64,000 nt of DNA, taken from Clostridiales bacterium (lineage in GTDB: Bacteria > Bacillota > Clostridia > Peptostreptococcales > Anaerovoracaceae). The notes beneath the pieces are model-generated. The model saw only the letters and a list, made by a program, of their open reading frames with translations, was not told the origin of the DNA and ran no database searches. Location: positions 50,057 through 114,056 of the forward strand of contig JALFNS010000037.1 of NCBI GenBank assembly GCA_022773945.1, given 5' to 3'. The translations under genes and the position numbers were made by a program. Of the stretch, positions 50,664-59,436 are shown one piece after another. Numbering within the stretch: the stretch's first letter is position 1; the number at the start of each line of letters is the position of its first letter.

Positions 50664-53039
50664 ATGAAAGAGAAGACACTTAAGGTTTTAGAATACGGTA
50701 AGATAATAAATATGCTTAGAGAACAGGCAGGTTCTGAAATGACGCGAGAAGCGATTTCAGAGCTCTTGCCTGTTTGTGATGTCCGAGATGTGCGGGAAAT
50801 GCAGGCGGAGACCAGCGAGGCCGTGAGACTCATAACGGCCAAGGGACCGCTGCCCGTGGGAGGCTTTCATGATATTGAAGGGATAGTCTCCTTCGCCTCC
50901 AAGGGCGGAATTCTCACAATGGCACAGCTCCTCAAGGTTCTCTACAATATGAAGACGGCGGAGAGAGTTGTGGCCTTCACGGCAGGCGAGGATGTGCCGA
51001 AGCTGCCTCTGATAGATTCAATGACAGAGGTGCTGGCGGTTCAGAAGAGCCTGGCGGAGAAAATAGACAGATGCATACTCTCGGAGGATGAAATGGCCGA
51101 CAATGCCAGCCCTGAGCTGAGAAGAATACGCAAGGCCATAGTCAGACAGAACGAGGCCATCAAGGCCAAGATAAATCACATTCTGAATTCTGAGAAGACA
51201 TATCTTCAGGACGCCATAGTCACAATGAGGAACGGCAGATACGTTGTTCCCGTCAAGCAGGAGTACAGAAACGGCGTCCCGGGAATAATACATGACCAGA
51301 GCGGCACGGGAGCCACACTCTTCGTGGAGCCTCAGGCCGTGGTCAACATGAACAACGAGCTGCGACAGCTGGAGCTTGACGAGAAGGCTGAGATAAACAG
51401 AATACTCACCGAGCTTTCCGAAGGAGTGGCCGAATACAGACACGATCTGATCAACAACCAGAAGCTTTTGCTCAAACTCGATCTGATAAACGCCAAGGGC
51501 AGGCTGTCACTGGAGATGGACGGCACGGAGCCGGAGATAAGCGAGGACGGAGTTCTCCGCCTCATAAGCGCATCCCACCCTCTCATCGACAGGAAGAAGG
51601 TTGTGCCCGTCAACATATCGATAGGCGAGAAGTACAAGACCCTCGTGATTACCGGCCCGAACACGGGCGGCAAGACCGTTTCACTGAAGACGGCGGGGCT
51701 GCTTTCACTCATGGCGCAGACAGGTCTGCACATACCTGTATCGCCGGGAAGCTGCGTTCCGATGTATCGCGACATATTCGCTGATATAGGCGACGAGCAG
51801 AGCATAGAGCAAAGTCTGTCAACATTCTCCTCCCACATGGCCAATATAGTCGATATAATCGACAGTGCCGGCGAGGACTGTCTGGTGCTTCTTGACGAGC
51901 TTGGCGCGGGAACGGACCCTACGGAGGGTGCGGCCCTGGCCATAGCAATACTCAGGAAGCTGGCCGAGAGCGGATGCTGCACTATGGCGACGACGCACTA
52001 TACTGAGCTTAAGAAATACGCCATCTCCACCGAGGGGGTCGAGAATGCCTCCATGGAGTTCGATGTGGAGACATTGAGCCCGACATACAGACTCATAACC
52101 GGACTGCCGGGCAAGTCAAATGCCTTTGAGATATCGGAGAAGCTGGGCCTGGACAGGAATATAATCGAGGAGGCATCGAATCTGCTCAAGGGCGGGGACA
52201 TAGCCTTTGAGGATGTAATCGCCTCTCTCGAGGAGGACAGGAAACGGATAGATGAAGAGAAGGCGGAGGCCGTGCGCATCACTGGTGAACTTCGGGAAGA
52301 GAAGGAGGAGCTGGACAGGAAACTGAAGCGGCTTGAGGAGCAGCGTGCGAAGAAGATAAGCGATGCCCGCGAGGAAGCCAGAGCCATAATAAGAGAGGCC
52401 AAGGATACGGCGGACGATTTCCGCCGGGAGCTCAAGGAGATAGCCCGCCTGGAGAGTCTGGGCGAGAGGACGAAACGCTTCGATGAAGGCAGAAGGAAGC
52501 TCAACAGGATTGAGAAGAAGAACAGAAGCGTTATAGTAACAGAGAAGAACAGCAACCCTGTGGATCCGTCGAAGCTGAAAAAGGGTGACAGAGTGAAGAT
52601 ACTCACCCTGGGCCAGAACGGAGAGGTCGCATCCCTGCCTGACGACAAGGGAGAGATGCAGGTTCAGGTGGGGGCCATGAAGTTCAAGGTGAACCTGGAC
52701 GAGATAATGCTCATAAACGACGGCTCACGACCGGCGAAGAAAAAGACCGGCAAAGCCGGATACGGCGGGATATACAGGAAGAAGACGGCGGCTGTATCGC
52801 CATCCATCGATGTGAGAGGAAAAAACCTTGACGATGCACTCATGGATGTGGAAAAATATATAGATGACGCTTTTATAGCCGGACTCCCGGAAGTCACCTT
52901 GATTCACGGGCGAGGCGAGGGAATACTGAGCAAGGGTATCAGAACCCGCCTGCGAAGCCTGAAGAATGTGAAGGAATACAGGAGAGGTGAATTCGGCGAA
53001 GGCGGAGACGGAGTTACGGTTGTAAAGCTAAAACAGTGA
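50664..53039 (+). CDS. mutS2: Endonuclease MutS2
   Basis: 791 aa. MutS core and lever (about 1-310), ATPase with Walker A GPNTGGKTVSLKTAGLL, LVLLDELGAGTDPTEGAALA and TTHYTELKKYA, a long coiled coil (about 515-640; very rich in E, K and R), KOW-like part and C-terminal Smr nuclease domain (IDVRGKNLDDALMDVEKYI, LIHGRGEGILSKGIRTRL). Acts in recombination suppression or collided-ribosome rescue. Follows zapA by 3 bp. Confidence 0.96.
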   Translation: MKEKTLKVLEYGKIINMLREQAGSEMTREAISELLPVCDVRDVREMQAETSEAVRLITAKGPLPVGGFHDIEGIVSFASKGGILTMAQLLKVLYNMKTAERVVAFTAGEDVPKLPLIDSMTEVLAVQKSLAEKIDRCILSEDEMADNASPELRRIRKAIVRQNEAIKAKINHILNSEKTYLQDAIVTMRNGRYVVPVKQEYRNGVPGIIHDQSGTGATLFVEPQAVVNMNNELRQLELDEKAEINRILTELSEGVAEYRHDLINNQKLLLKLDLINAKGRLSLEMDGTEPEISEDGVLRLISASHPLIDRKKVVPVNISIGEKYKTLVITGPNTGGKTVSLKTAGLLSLMAQTGLHIPVSPGSCVPMYRDIFADIGDEQSIEQSLSTFSSHMANIVDIIDSAGEDCLVLLDELGAGTDPTEGAALAIAILRKLAESGCCTMATTHYTELKKYAISTEGVENASMEFDVETLSPTYRLITGLPGKSNAFEISEKLGLDRNIIEEASNLLKGGDIAFEDVIASLEEDRKRIDEEKAEAVRITGELREEKEELDRKLKRLEEQRAKKISDAREEARAIIREAKDTADDFRRELKEIARLESLGERTKRFDEGRRKLNRIEKKNRSVIVTEKNSNPVDPSKLKKGDRVKILTLGQNGEVASLPDDKGEMQVQVGAMKFKVNLDEIMLINDGSRPAKKKTGKAGYGGIYRKKTAAVSPSIDVRGKNLDDALMDVEKYIDDAFIAGLPEVTLIHGRGEGILSKGIRTRLRSLKNVKEYRRGEFGEGGDGVTVVKLKQ

Positions 53040-53054
53040 GGAGAAACAGAAGAA

Positions 53055-54773
53055 ATGATTAATTACAGAGAGAAAATCGCGGACCTGATCGCACCACTGG
53101 TGGAGGGACTGGAGAGAGAGGAAATTCTTAACATGATTGAGACGCCTGCAGACTCGAAGATGGGAGATTTCGCATTCCCGTGCTTCAAGCTGGCCAAGGT
53201 TCTGAGAAAGGCACCGCCTCTCATCGCCAAGGGAATTGCAGAGGGCCTCAGCGGAGCAGACATCTTCGCCAAGGTTGAGCAGGTCAATGCATATGTGAAT
53301 ATGTTCATAGCCAGAGAAGATTTCGTCAAAGGAGTAGTTGAGGAAGTCAATGCAGCCGACGCGGACTACGGCAAGTGTGAAGACGGCGAAGGCAAGACTG
53401 TTATCGTTGAGTATTCATCACCTAACATCGCCAAGCCTTTCCATATCGGTCACATCAGAAGTACCGTTATAGGCGCTTCCATAGCGAAGATTTACGATGC
53501 TCTGGGATATGATGTTGTGAGAATCAACCACCTGGGAGATTACGGCACACAGTTCGGCAAGATGATCGTGGCCTACAGACGCTGGGGAAACAAGCAGGAT
53601 GTTATAGATGAGCCTATCAAGACTCTCCTGTCGTACTACACCAAGTTCCACGAGGAGGCTGAGAATCACCCTGAGCTGGAGGACGAGGCGAGAGCCACAT
53701 TCACCAAGCTTGAGAACGGCGAGAAGGAGGAGACGGAGCTCTGGCAGTGGTTCAGAGACGAGTCTCTGAAGGAGTTCAACAGAGTTTATGACATGCTGGA
53801 CATCAAGTTCGATTCCTATGCGGGAGAGAGCTTCTATTCCGACAAGATGCCGCGCTTCGTCAAGGAGCTGGCGGACAAAGGCCTCATGGAGGAGGACGAA
53901 GGCGCCAACATCGTAAGACTTGACGACTATAATCTGCCTCCTGCACTCATAACCAAGTCGGACGGCTCCACGCTCTATATAACGAGAGATATCGCCGCTG
54001 CAGTATACAGAAAGGAAACATACGATTTCTACAAGAACATATACGTTGTGGCATCACAGCAGAACCTCCACTTCCAGCAGTGGATACAGATTCTGGAGCT
54101 CATGGGCTATGAGTGGGCCAGAGACTGCGTTCACGTGCCTTTCGGTCTGGTAAGCCTGGAGAGCGGAACAATGTCAACACGTGAGGGAAGAGTTGTGTTC
54201 CTGGAGGACGTTCTCAAGGGCGCTGTAGAGAAGACCCGCGAGATTATCAAGGAGAAGAACCCTGATGCGGATCCTGAAACTGCCGAGGAGATTTCCAGGG
54301 CTGTAGGAATCGGCGCCGTTGTATTCAATGAGCTCTCAAACTACAGAATCAAGGATTACGTGTTCTCATGGGATCACGTGCTCAACTTCGAAGGCGAGAC
54401 GGGACCTTACGTACAGTACACTCACGCCAGAGCCTGCAGCATCCTGAGAAATGCGGGAGAAGATGCAGTGGCAGCAGCGAAGGAAGGATTCGACCCTTCA
54501 TATATAACAGGCGACAGCGCTCACAGACTGGCAATGCTTCTCTACGAACTGCCTGACGTTATCCGTGAGGCGGGTGAGAAGTACGAGCCGTCAATAGTAT
54601 CGAGACATATAATCGATATCGCACAGGCATTTAACAAGTTCTATCACGACGAGCATATCCTCGTGGACAACGAGGAAGAGAAGAAGGCCAAGGTGGCCAT
54701 GGTTCTGGCAGCCAGAAACGCTATCAGAAACGGACTTGACCTGCTCTGCATGAAAGCACCGGAGAAAATGTAA
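53055..54773 (+). CDS. argS: Arginyl-tRNA synthetase
   Basis: 572 aa class I synthetase. HIGH motif in SSPNIAKPFHIGHIRSTVIG; the KMSKS position reads GTMSTREGRVVFLEDVL, as in many Gram-positive ArgRS. N-terminal Add-1 domain, C-terminal anticodon-binding DALR domain. Overlaps the radical SAM gene by one base (TAATG), so translation is probably coupled. Confidence 0.97.
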   Translation: MINYREKIADLIAPLVEGLEREEILNMIETPADSKMGDFAFPCFKLAKVLRKAPPLIAKGIAEGLSGADIFAKVEQVNAYVNMFIAREDFVKGVVEEVNAADADYGKCEDGEGKTVIVEYSSPNIAKPFHIGHIRSTVIGASIAKIYDALGYDVVRINHLGDYGTQFGKMIVAYRRWGNKQDVIDEPIKTLLSYYTKFHEEAENHPELEDEARATFTKLENGEKEETELWQWFRDESLKEFNRVYDMLDIKFDSYAGESFYSDKMPRFVKELADKGLMEEDEGANIVRLDDYNLPPALITKSDGSTLYITRDIAAAVYRKETYDFYKNIYVVASQQNLHFQQWIQILELMGYEWARDCVHVPFGLVSLESGTMSTREGRVVFLEDVLKGAVEKTREIIKEKNPDADPETAEEISRAVGIGAVVFNELSNYRIKDYVFSWDHVLNFEGETGPYVQYTHARACSILRNAGEDAVAAAKEGFDPSYITGDSAHRLAMLLYELPDVIREAGEKYEPSIVSRHIIDIAQAFNKFYHDEHILVDNEEEKKAKVAMVLAARNAIRNGLDLLCMKAPEKM

Positions 54774-55645
54774 TGAGATACGAAGGAAATATTTTCAGAC
54801 CTCCCAGTGAGGCATACAGCCTGCTGGTGCAGGTGACCATAGGATGTACACACAACAAGTGCACATTCTGCAGCATGTACAAGGATAAGAAGTTCAGAGT
54901 CAGAAGTCAGGAGGAGGTTCTGGAGGACCTGGCAGGTGCCAGGAAGCAGTACAGGAGAGTGGACAGGATGTTCCTCTGCGACGGCGATGCCCTGGCTCTC
55001 TCCAACAGGAGACTTCTGCCTATACTCAACTATATTAAAGAGAACTTCCCTGAGTGCGAGCGCGTAACGGTTTACGGCCGTGCCACAGATGCTCTCAACA
55101 AAACGGACGAGGAGATGATCGAGCTCCGCGAGGCGGGCCTGCAGATGGTATATCTGGGAGCCGAGTCGGGAAGCGACAAGGTCCTCCGCGATATCTGCAA
55201 AGGCGAAACGCGTCAGCAGCTCATCGACGGTGTCAGGAAGATTGAGCGCTGCGGTATGAAGGCTTCCGTAACCTTCATATCCGGACTTGCCGGCCGTGAC
55301 GGCTGGGAGGAGCATGCCATAGAGACGGGAACCATGATAAGCGAGATGGAGCCTTCTTATGTGGGACTGCTCACTCTCATGGTGGATCCGGCGGTACCTA
55401 TGGCCAAGGACATAGAATCGGGCAAGCTTAAGCTTCTCACTCCGGAGGAGGTAATGGCGGAGACTCTGCTCCTCCTCAAGAATACCAACGTGTCCAAAAC
55501 CTGCGTATTCAGAAGCAACCACGCTTCCAACTATATTTCCCTTAGGGGTAATCTGCCTGAGGACAAGGAGGAGATGATGTCTCTTCTGAGGAAGGCTATG
55601 GATAACCACGATATGTTTAAGGACGAGCGCTTCAGAGCGCTGTGA
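54773..55645 (+). CDS. Radical SAM protein, Elp3-like fold, function unknown
   Basis: 290 aa. The cluster motif is GCTHNKCTFCSMYKDKKFR: C-x4-C-x2-C instead of the usual C-x3-C-x2-C. Then FLCDGDALALSNRRLLPIL, LQMVYLGAESGSDKVL (AdoMet contact) and VTFISGLAGRDGWEEHA. The family is widespread in Clostridia as uncharacterised radical SAM proteins. No accessory Fe-S or B12 domain visible. Linked to argS and the TPR gene. Confidence 0.88.
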   Translation: MRYEGNIFRPPSEAYSLLVQVTIGCTHNKCTFCSMYKDKKFRVRSQEEVLEDLAGARKQYRRVDRMFLCDGDALALSNRRLLPILNYIKENFPECERVTVYGRATDALNKTDEEMIELREAGLQMVYLGAESGSDKVLRDICKGETRQQLIDGVRKIERCGMKASVTFISGLAGRDGWEEHAIETGTMISEMEPSYVGLLTLMVDPAVPMAKDIESGKLKLLTPEEVMAETLLLLKNTNVSKTCVFRSNHASNYISLRGNLPEDKEEMMSLLRKAMDNHDMFKDERFRAL

Positions 55646-55654
55646 GGTGGCGAA

Positions 55655-56944
55655 ATGAGCTTAAAGAACAGAAAAAAGCAGCAGGAGAACATCATTCACG
55701 ACAAGGAGGATATGTCCCTGCTCCAGGCCATGGGCGTAACGAGAACCGTTGTCAGACCGAGAGAAGAGTGTGACATCCAGCTGAGAGAGGACCGTATAGG
55801 CAGGTATTTCAAGAAGTACCTGAACAAGTTCGTCTTCGTTGAGTTCTCACCTGAGTTTATGGAGAAGAACAAGGCGGGCAGTCTGATGAAGGACGTGCCT
55901 ATACCTCTCAGAAGGAAGGAAGTTAAGGAATTTGCGGGAGGGGAAGGAATAGACTTCCTCGTAATCGCCGAGAACATGGCATGGGTCATGGGCTGCGATC
56001 CTCACTTCAAATACACGAAGAACTACGTTGAGATTCTCAAGAAGCTCTATAACTACAAGCTCTACGAGGGAATGCTCAAGGAGGGAAGAGACGCGGCCGA
56101 AAACGGAGAAATGGACAACGCATGCATCCACTTCAGAGCGGCTCTCTGCATGAGATACGACTACCTTCACGCAATGTACTCCTATGCCCGCGCATGCAGA
56201 GTCATGTATGAGCACAGCAAGAATGAGGAGTACGTGGGCAGGTTCAAGGCCGAGGCCACAGACTGGTTCGAGCTCCTCACGGAGACCCATCCGCGTTTCT
56301 CCATGGGTTACTACTATCTGGGATACTCATATCTGAATATGGGACTCTACGGCAAGGCCAAGCTGGCATGGCAGGGCTTCCTCAAGTTCTCTAAGAACTC
56401 GAAGGACAAGAAAGAAATCGAGAAGCGCCTTAACCAGATAGCTCATCCTGTAGCTATTGAGGACGGCTGCCTCAAGGTTGACTGCGGACGTGTTGAGGAG
56501 GGCGTTGAAATACTGGAGCCGTACCTCCAGAGCCAGTACAACAACTGGTGGCCGCTCCACTACTATCTGGGACGCGGCTACGCGCAGCTGGGCAACGTCA
56601 AGGAAGCCGTGACCGAGTTTAAGAAGGTTCTCCAGATAAACGGCAGCCATATCGAGACGATGAAGGAGCTTCTCCTCATCTACGAGGCTCAGGACGACAA
56701 GGCCAACATAAAGAAATACTCCGAGAAGATTAAGCTCATAGAGACCGCACAGGAGGAGGAACAGGCCAGACAGATCGCCGAAATCGAGAAGGAGAACAAG
56801 CGCCTCGAAACAGAGGAGCCTGCACCTATCGATGACCCTGAAAGCTTCGCAGTGACGGAGCCGGACGAGGGCGGAGAAGAGGCACGTTCGGGTGCCGGAA
56901 GCAAAGGCCGCAAGGTTACAAAACGCCTGGGAAAAAAGCAGTAA
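55655..56944 (+). CDS. TPR-repeat protein
   Basis: 429 aa. N-terminal uncharacterised domain (about 1-130), then TPR-like helices (about 135-350; ...GMLKEGRDAAENGEMDNACIHFRAAL, HYYLGRGYAQLGNVKEAVTEFKKVLQI), a coiled stretch (AQEEEQARQIAEIEKENKRLE) and an acidic then basic tail (GSKGRKVTKRLGKK). No membrane or export signal: a cytosolic scaffold is likely. Ribosome site GAGGTGGCGAA. Last gene of the pheS-to-TPR run. Confidence 0.82.
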   Translation: MSLKNRKKQQENIIHDKEDMSLLQAMGVTRTVVRPREECDIQLREDRIGRYFKKYLNKFVFVEFSPEFMEKNKAGSLMKDVPIPLRRKEVKEFAGGEGIDFLVIAENMAWVMGCDPHFKYTKNYVEILKKLYNYKLYEGMLKEGRDAAENGEMDNACIHFRAALCMRYDYLHAMYSYARACRVMYEHSKNEEYVGRFKAEATDWFELLTETHPRFSMGYYYLGYSYLNMGLYGKAKLAWQGFLKFSKNSKDKKEIEKRLNQIAHPVAIEDGCLKVDCGRVEEGVEILEPYLQSQYNNWWPLHYYLGRGYAQLGNVKEAVTEFKKVLQINGSHIETMKELLLIYEAQDDKANIKKYSEKIKLIETAQEEEQARQIAEIEKENKRLETEEPAPIDDPESFAVTEPDEGGEEARSGAGSKGRKVTKRLGKKQ

Positions 56945-56983
56945 AAAACTCAAAAAATATTATATAAAATTTGCACAAACAGG

Positions 56984-57013
56984 TTGACATCCCGTAGCGT
57001 GATACTATATAAT
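56984..57013 (+). promoter_or_regulatory. Promoter of the tRNA operon
   Basis: TTGACA (56984-56989), 18-bp spacer, TATAAT (57008-57013); 33 bases before tRNA-Asn. Confidence 0.85.
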
Positions 57014-57045
57014 AGCACTTGTCGTTACGGGACAAAACCTAATAT

Positions 57046-57120
57046 TCCGAGGTAGCTCAATGGTGGAGCAACCGGCTGTTAACCGGTAGGCTGTGGGTTC
57101 GAGCCCCACCCTCGGAGCCA
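57046..57120 (+). tRNA. tRNA-Asn (GTT)
   Basis: Acceptor TCCGAGG/CCTCGGA with encoded GCCA end, D arm GCTCAATGGTGGAGC, anticodon loop CTGTTAA, T arm GTGGGTTCGAGCCCCAC. All stems pair. Confidence 0.97.
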
Positions 57121-57212
57121 ATTTATCTGAAGTCTCGACTTCAGATTTTCTTTCGAGATTTATCCCTGACGCGGGAAAATTTAATAAGTTTGAGGCAGAC
57201 GTTTCTGGATAT

Positions 57213-57301
57213 GCCGGAGTGGCGGAATTGGCAGACGCACAGGACTTAAAATCCTGCGATCCTTACCGATCGTACCGGTTCGACCCCGGTCTCCGGCACC
57301 A
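57213..57301 (+). tRNA. tRNA-Leu (TAA)
   Basis: Acceptor GCCGGAG/CTCCGGC with encoded CCA, anticodon loop CTTAAAA, long class II variable arm CGATCCTTACCGATCG, T arm ACCGGTTCGACCCCGGT. 89 nt. Confidence 0.97.
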
Positions 57302-57318
57302 GCCTTAAACAACATCGT

Positions 57319-57394
<76 letters not shown>

Positions 57395-57402
57395 AGGAAA
57401 TT

Positions 57403-57434
57403 AAAACGGTAGCAAGGCTGCCGTTTTTTATTTC
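57403..57434 (+). terminator. Intrinsic terminator of the tRNA operon
   Basis: AAAACGGTAGC / GCTGCCGTTTT stem, short loop, then TTTTATTT; 8 bp after the last tRNA. Confidence 0.85.
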
Positions 57435-57467
57435 CTTAATTACGATGGAAGGACTTGAACCTGAGTG

Positions 57468-57476
57468 TGGTATAAT
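57468..57476 (+). promoter_or_regulatory. Extended -10 promoter of the 57500 gene
   Basis: TGGTATAAT, 23 bases before the start codon; no good -35 at standard spacing. Confidence 0.6.
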
Positions 57477-57499
57477 GTAGGCGAAAGGAACCATGAACC

Positions 57500-57910
57500 A
57501 TGAAGATAAAAGATCGACTGTCCCATATCAGGGCCGGTATGGAGGATGCCATGGAGCGCGGCGCCACCGCCGGAGACAGATTCATATACGAGAGCTCAAT
57601 CGCCGAGATTCGCCGCGTGGGCCGCTGGCTGAAGGAGCAGTGCAGCACTGAATGCAGACTTTACACGGAAACCGACGGCGATTCGCAAAGGCAGTACATT
57701 GAGTTCCGCAATACCACGGGCATGGACTTCAGGTTCTTCGCCATGGAAGTGATTGTCCTGCGAGAGGAGCGTGAGGTGGATTCTTTCGAAGTCATGACAG
57801 CCGGGTGGCGAAACGGCGAGACGGCCAGACTCTACCTGGCAAGAAACATAGGCAGTGAAGACGTGCTGTCCTTTAATCCGGACAGTGTGGAGTATCAGGT
57901 GATGAGGTGA
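57500..57910 (+). CDS. Hypothetical cytosolic protein
   Basis: 136 aa, no membrane segment or known motif. N-terminal helices (about 1-50, rich in R, E), then a mixed beta-rich part (YIEFRNTTGMDFRFFAMEVIVLREEREVDS). GCGAAAGGAACC upstream gives a ribosome site. GC-rich codons like the core genes. Monocistronic; function not assignable. Confidence 0.7.
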   Translation: MKIKDRLSHIRAGMEDAMERGATAGDRFIYESSIAEIRRVGRWLKEQCSTECRLYTETDGDSQRQYIEFRNTTGMDFRFFAMEVIVLREEREVDSFEVMTAGWRNGETARLYLARNIGSEDVLSFNPDSVEYQVMR

Positions 57911-57993
57911 CTTCCTTACTGTGTGGCCTTATCGGGGGTAAATAAGATGCGAACTGATTTTTGTGGAATTTTGACGCAAAAACCCCAAAAAAA

Positions 57994-58049
57994 CCACTAA
58001 ACTTAGTGCTAACTTGATGAGTTAATCGAAACAGCACTAAGTTTAGTGG
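57994..58049. terminator. Perfect 17-bp inverted repeat, terminator for leftward transcription
   Basis: CCACTAAACTTAGTGCT and AGCACTAAGTTTAGTGG separated by 22 bases. On the minus strand it is followed by seven U residues, so it can end transcripts from the crcB operon; on the plus strand it is followed by A residues. The remainder of 57911-58144 is AT-rich and shows no gene. Confidence 0.65.
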
Positions 58050-58076
58050 AAAAAATTAATAAAATGCCGTGAAAAG

Positions 58077-58106
58077 CCACTAATTCTAAAATATTAGTGG
58101 TTTTTA
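58077..58106. terminator. Intrinsic terminator between the 57500 gene and crcB
   Basis: CCACTAAT / ATTAGTGG perfect 8-bp stem with 8-nt loop, followed by TTTTTA on the plus strand and CTTTTC on the minus strand. Shares the CCACTAA arm with the inverted repeat 80 bp away. Confidence 0.75.
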
Positions 58107-58144
58107 TAGCTTTTTCAACCTCAAAAACCCCAAATCTCCAAAAT

Positions 58145-58486
58145 CTATCTTACCACAGCTTGCCCGGCTACGGTGGCCAGGAGGCAGAGCACCACGCTGA
58201 GCACCATGTAGAGTACTCCCGTCAGGACCGAACCTGTCCGCAGAAGCTCAACCGCATCGAGGGAGAAGGTCGAGAAGGTGGTGAAGCCTCCGCAGATTCC
58301 AACCCGCAGAAACAGGAGAAGGTGCGGATCGAAACTGCTGTTTTTCAGAGCAAGTGCCGAAATCACACCGATGAGGAATGCTCCGGCAATATTAATAACA
58401 ATTGTGGGAATCGAAATCAGCCCCATGAGATATCTCGCCACAGATCCTATAAATCCGCCCAGCCCTACAAATAAACAGTTAATCAT
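58145..58486 (-). CDS. crcB: Fluoride channel (CrcB/Fluc family)
   Basis: 113 aa, four helices. Signature GGFTTFSTFSLD with the Phe residues lining the fluoride path, N-terminal GGFIGSVARYLMG and NIAGAFLIGV. Dual-topology dimer exporting F-. Only one copy here; Firmicutes often have two adjacent genes. No fluoride riboswitch directly upstream since its start overlaps the dehydrogenase gene by 4 bp (TTAATCAT region read as ATGA). Confidence 0.93.
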   Translation of the reverse strand: MINCLFVGLGGFIGSVARYLMGLISIPTIVINIAGAFLIGVISALALKNSSFDPHLLLFLRVGICGGFTTFSTFSLDAVELLRTGSVLTGVLYMVLSVVLCLLATVAGQAVVR

Positions 58487-59436
58487 AATAATTTCACATT
58501 AATCGGTGCGCCGTCCAGCCATGCCTTAACGTTATCCAGTACGATATCGAATCTCTCGGCGAGGGATTCCTCTGAGTAGAAGCCCACGTGAGGGGTGAGT
58601 ATGGCGTTCTTCGCGTGAAGGAGAGGGTGATCCTGAGGAATCGGCGGTTCCGTTTCGAATACATCAATCCCTGCGGCGGCGATACGGCCGTCGTTTAAGG
58701 CTTTTGCGAGAGCTTCGCTGTCAACAACCGGTCCGCGTGCGCAGTTGATCAGTATGGCGGTTTCTTTCATTTTGCCTATGAGCTCTGAGTTAACCAGATG
58801 CTCAGTATCGGCTGTGTACGGTATGTGGAGTGAGACGATGTCGCTCTCCCTGAAGAGGGTTTCAAGGTCGCAGTACTCGATGCCCGCGCGGATGGCGGCT
58901 TCCTTCTCACTTCTGTTGAAGCCGAGGACGCGGCAGCCGAAGGCCTTTGCAAGCTCTCCCGTTCTGGTTCCGATAGCGCCGGTTCCCACGATACCCACGG
59001 TTTTGCCGCGGAGAGTGTTGTGAGTATATCCGGCCAGTGTGCCGCCGGATCTGACAACGCTGTCATAAGGAACGATGTTTCTGAGGCAGGCGAGCATGAG
59101 GCCGATTGCCAGCTCAGCCGTGGAATCCGTCGCATAGCCCTGAGCGTTGCAGACGGTTATGCCCTTCTCACGGCAGGTGTCCAGCGCCACGTGATCGATT
59201 CCCGTGAAACCCACGGATATCATACGGAGCTTCTCGGCGCAGAGGAGAATTTCCTCTGTGAGCGGCCCGTTGGCGATGATGAGAATTTCCGCATCGCGGA
59301 TAGCCGATTTTTTCTCGTCGACAGTCAGCTTGCTGTCGCAGTATACGAATTCATGCCCCGCATCGAGCAAAGGCTGAACGCGAGGTTCCATAAACTCCCT
59401 CGATACGCCGAGGGGCTCAAGCATAACAATTTTCAT
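58483..59436 (-). CDS. D-2-hydroxyacid dehydrogenase family protein
   Basis: 317 aa. NAD Rossmann loop GIVGTGAIGTRTGELA, catalytic Arg in INCARGPVVDSEAL, Glu in GIDVFETEPP, His in LTPHVGFYSEESL. Resembles phosphoglycerate dehydrogenase-like and hydroxypyruvate/glycerate enzymes. No ACT domain, so not a full-length regulated SerA. Substrate unknown. Overlaps both operon neighbours by 4 bp. Confidence 0.9.
   Translation of the reverse strand: MKIVMLEPLGVSREFMEPRVQPLLDAGHEFVYCDSKLTVDEKKSAIRDAEILIIANGPLTEEILLCAEKLRMISVGFTGIDHVALDTCREKGITVCNAQGYATDSTAELAIGLMLACLRNIVPYDSVVRSGGTLAGYTHNTLRGKTVGIVGTGAIGTRTGELAKAFGCRVLGFNRSEKEAAIRAGIEYCDLETLFRESDIVSLHIPYTADTEHLVNSELIGKMKETAILINCARGPVVDSEALAKALNDGRIAAAGIDVFETEPPIPQDHPLLHAKNAILTPHVGFYSEESLAERFDIVLDNVKAWLDGAPINVKLL

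Noticed and set aside
58487..58600. Fluoride riboswitch for crcB
   Set aside because: crcB overlaps the upstream dehydrogenase gene by 4 bp and no aptamer-like sequence is seen.
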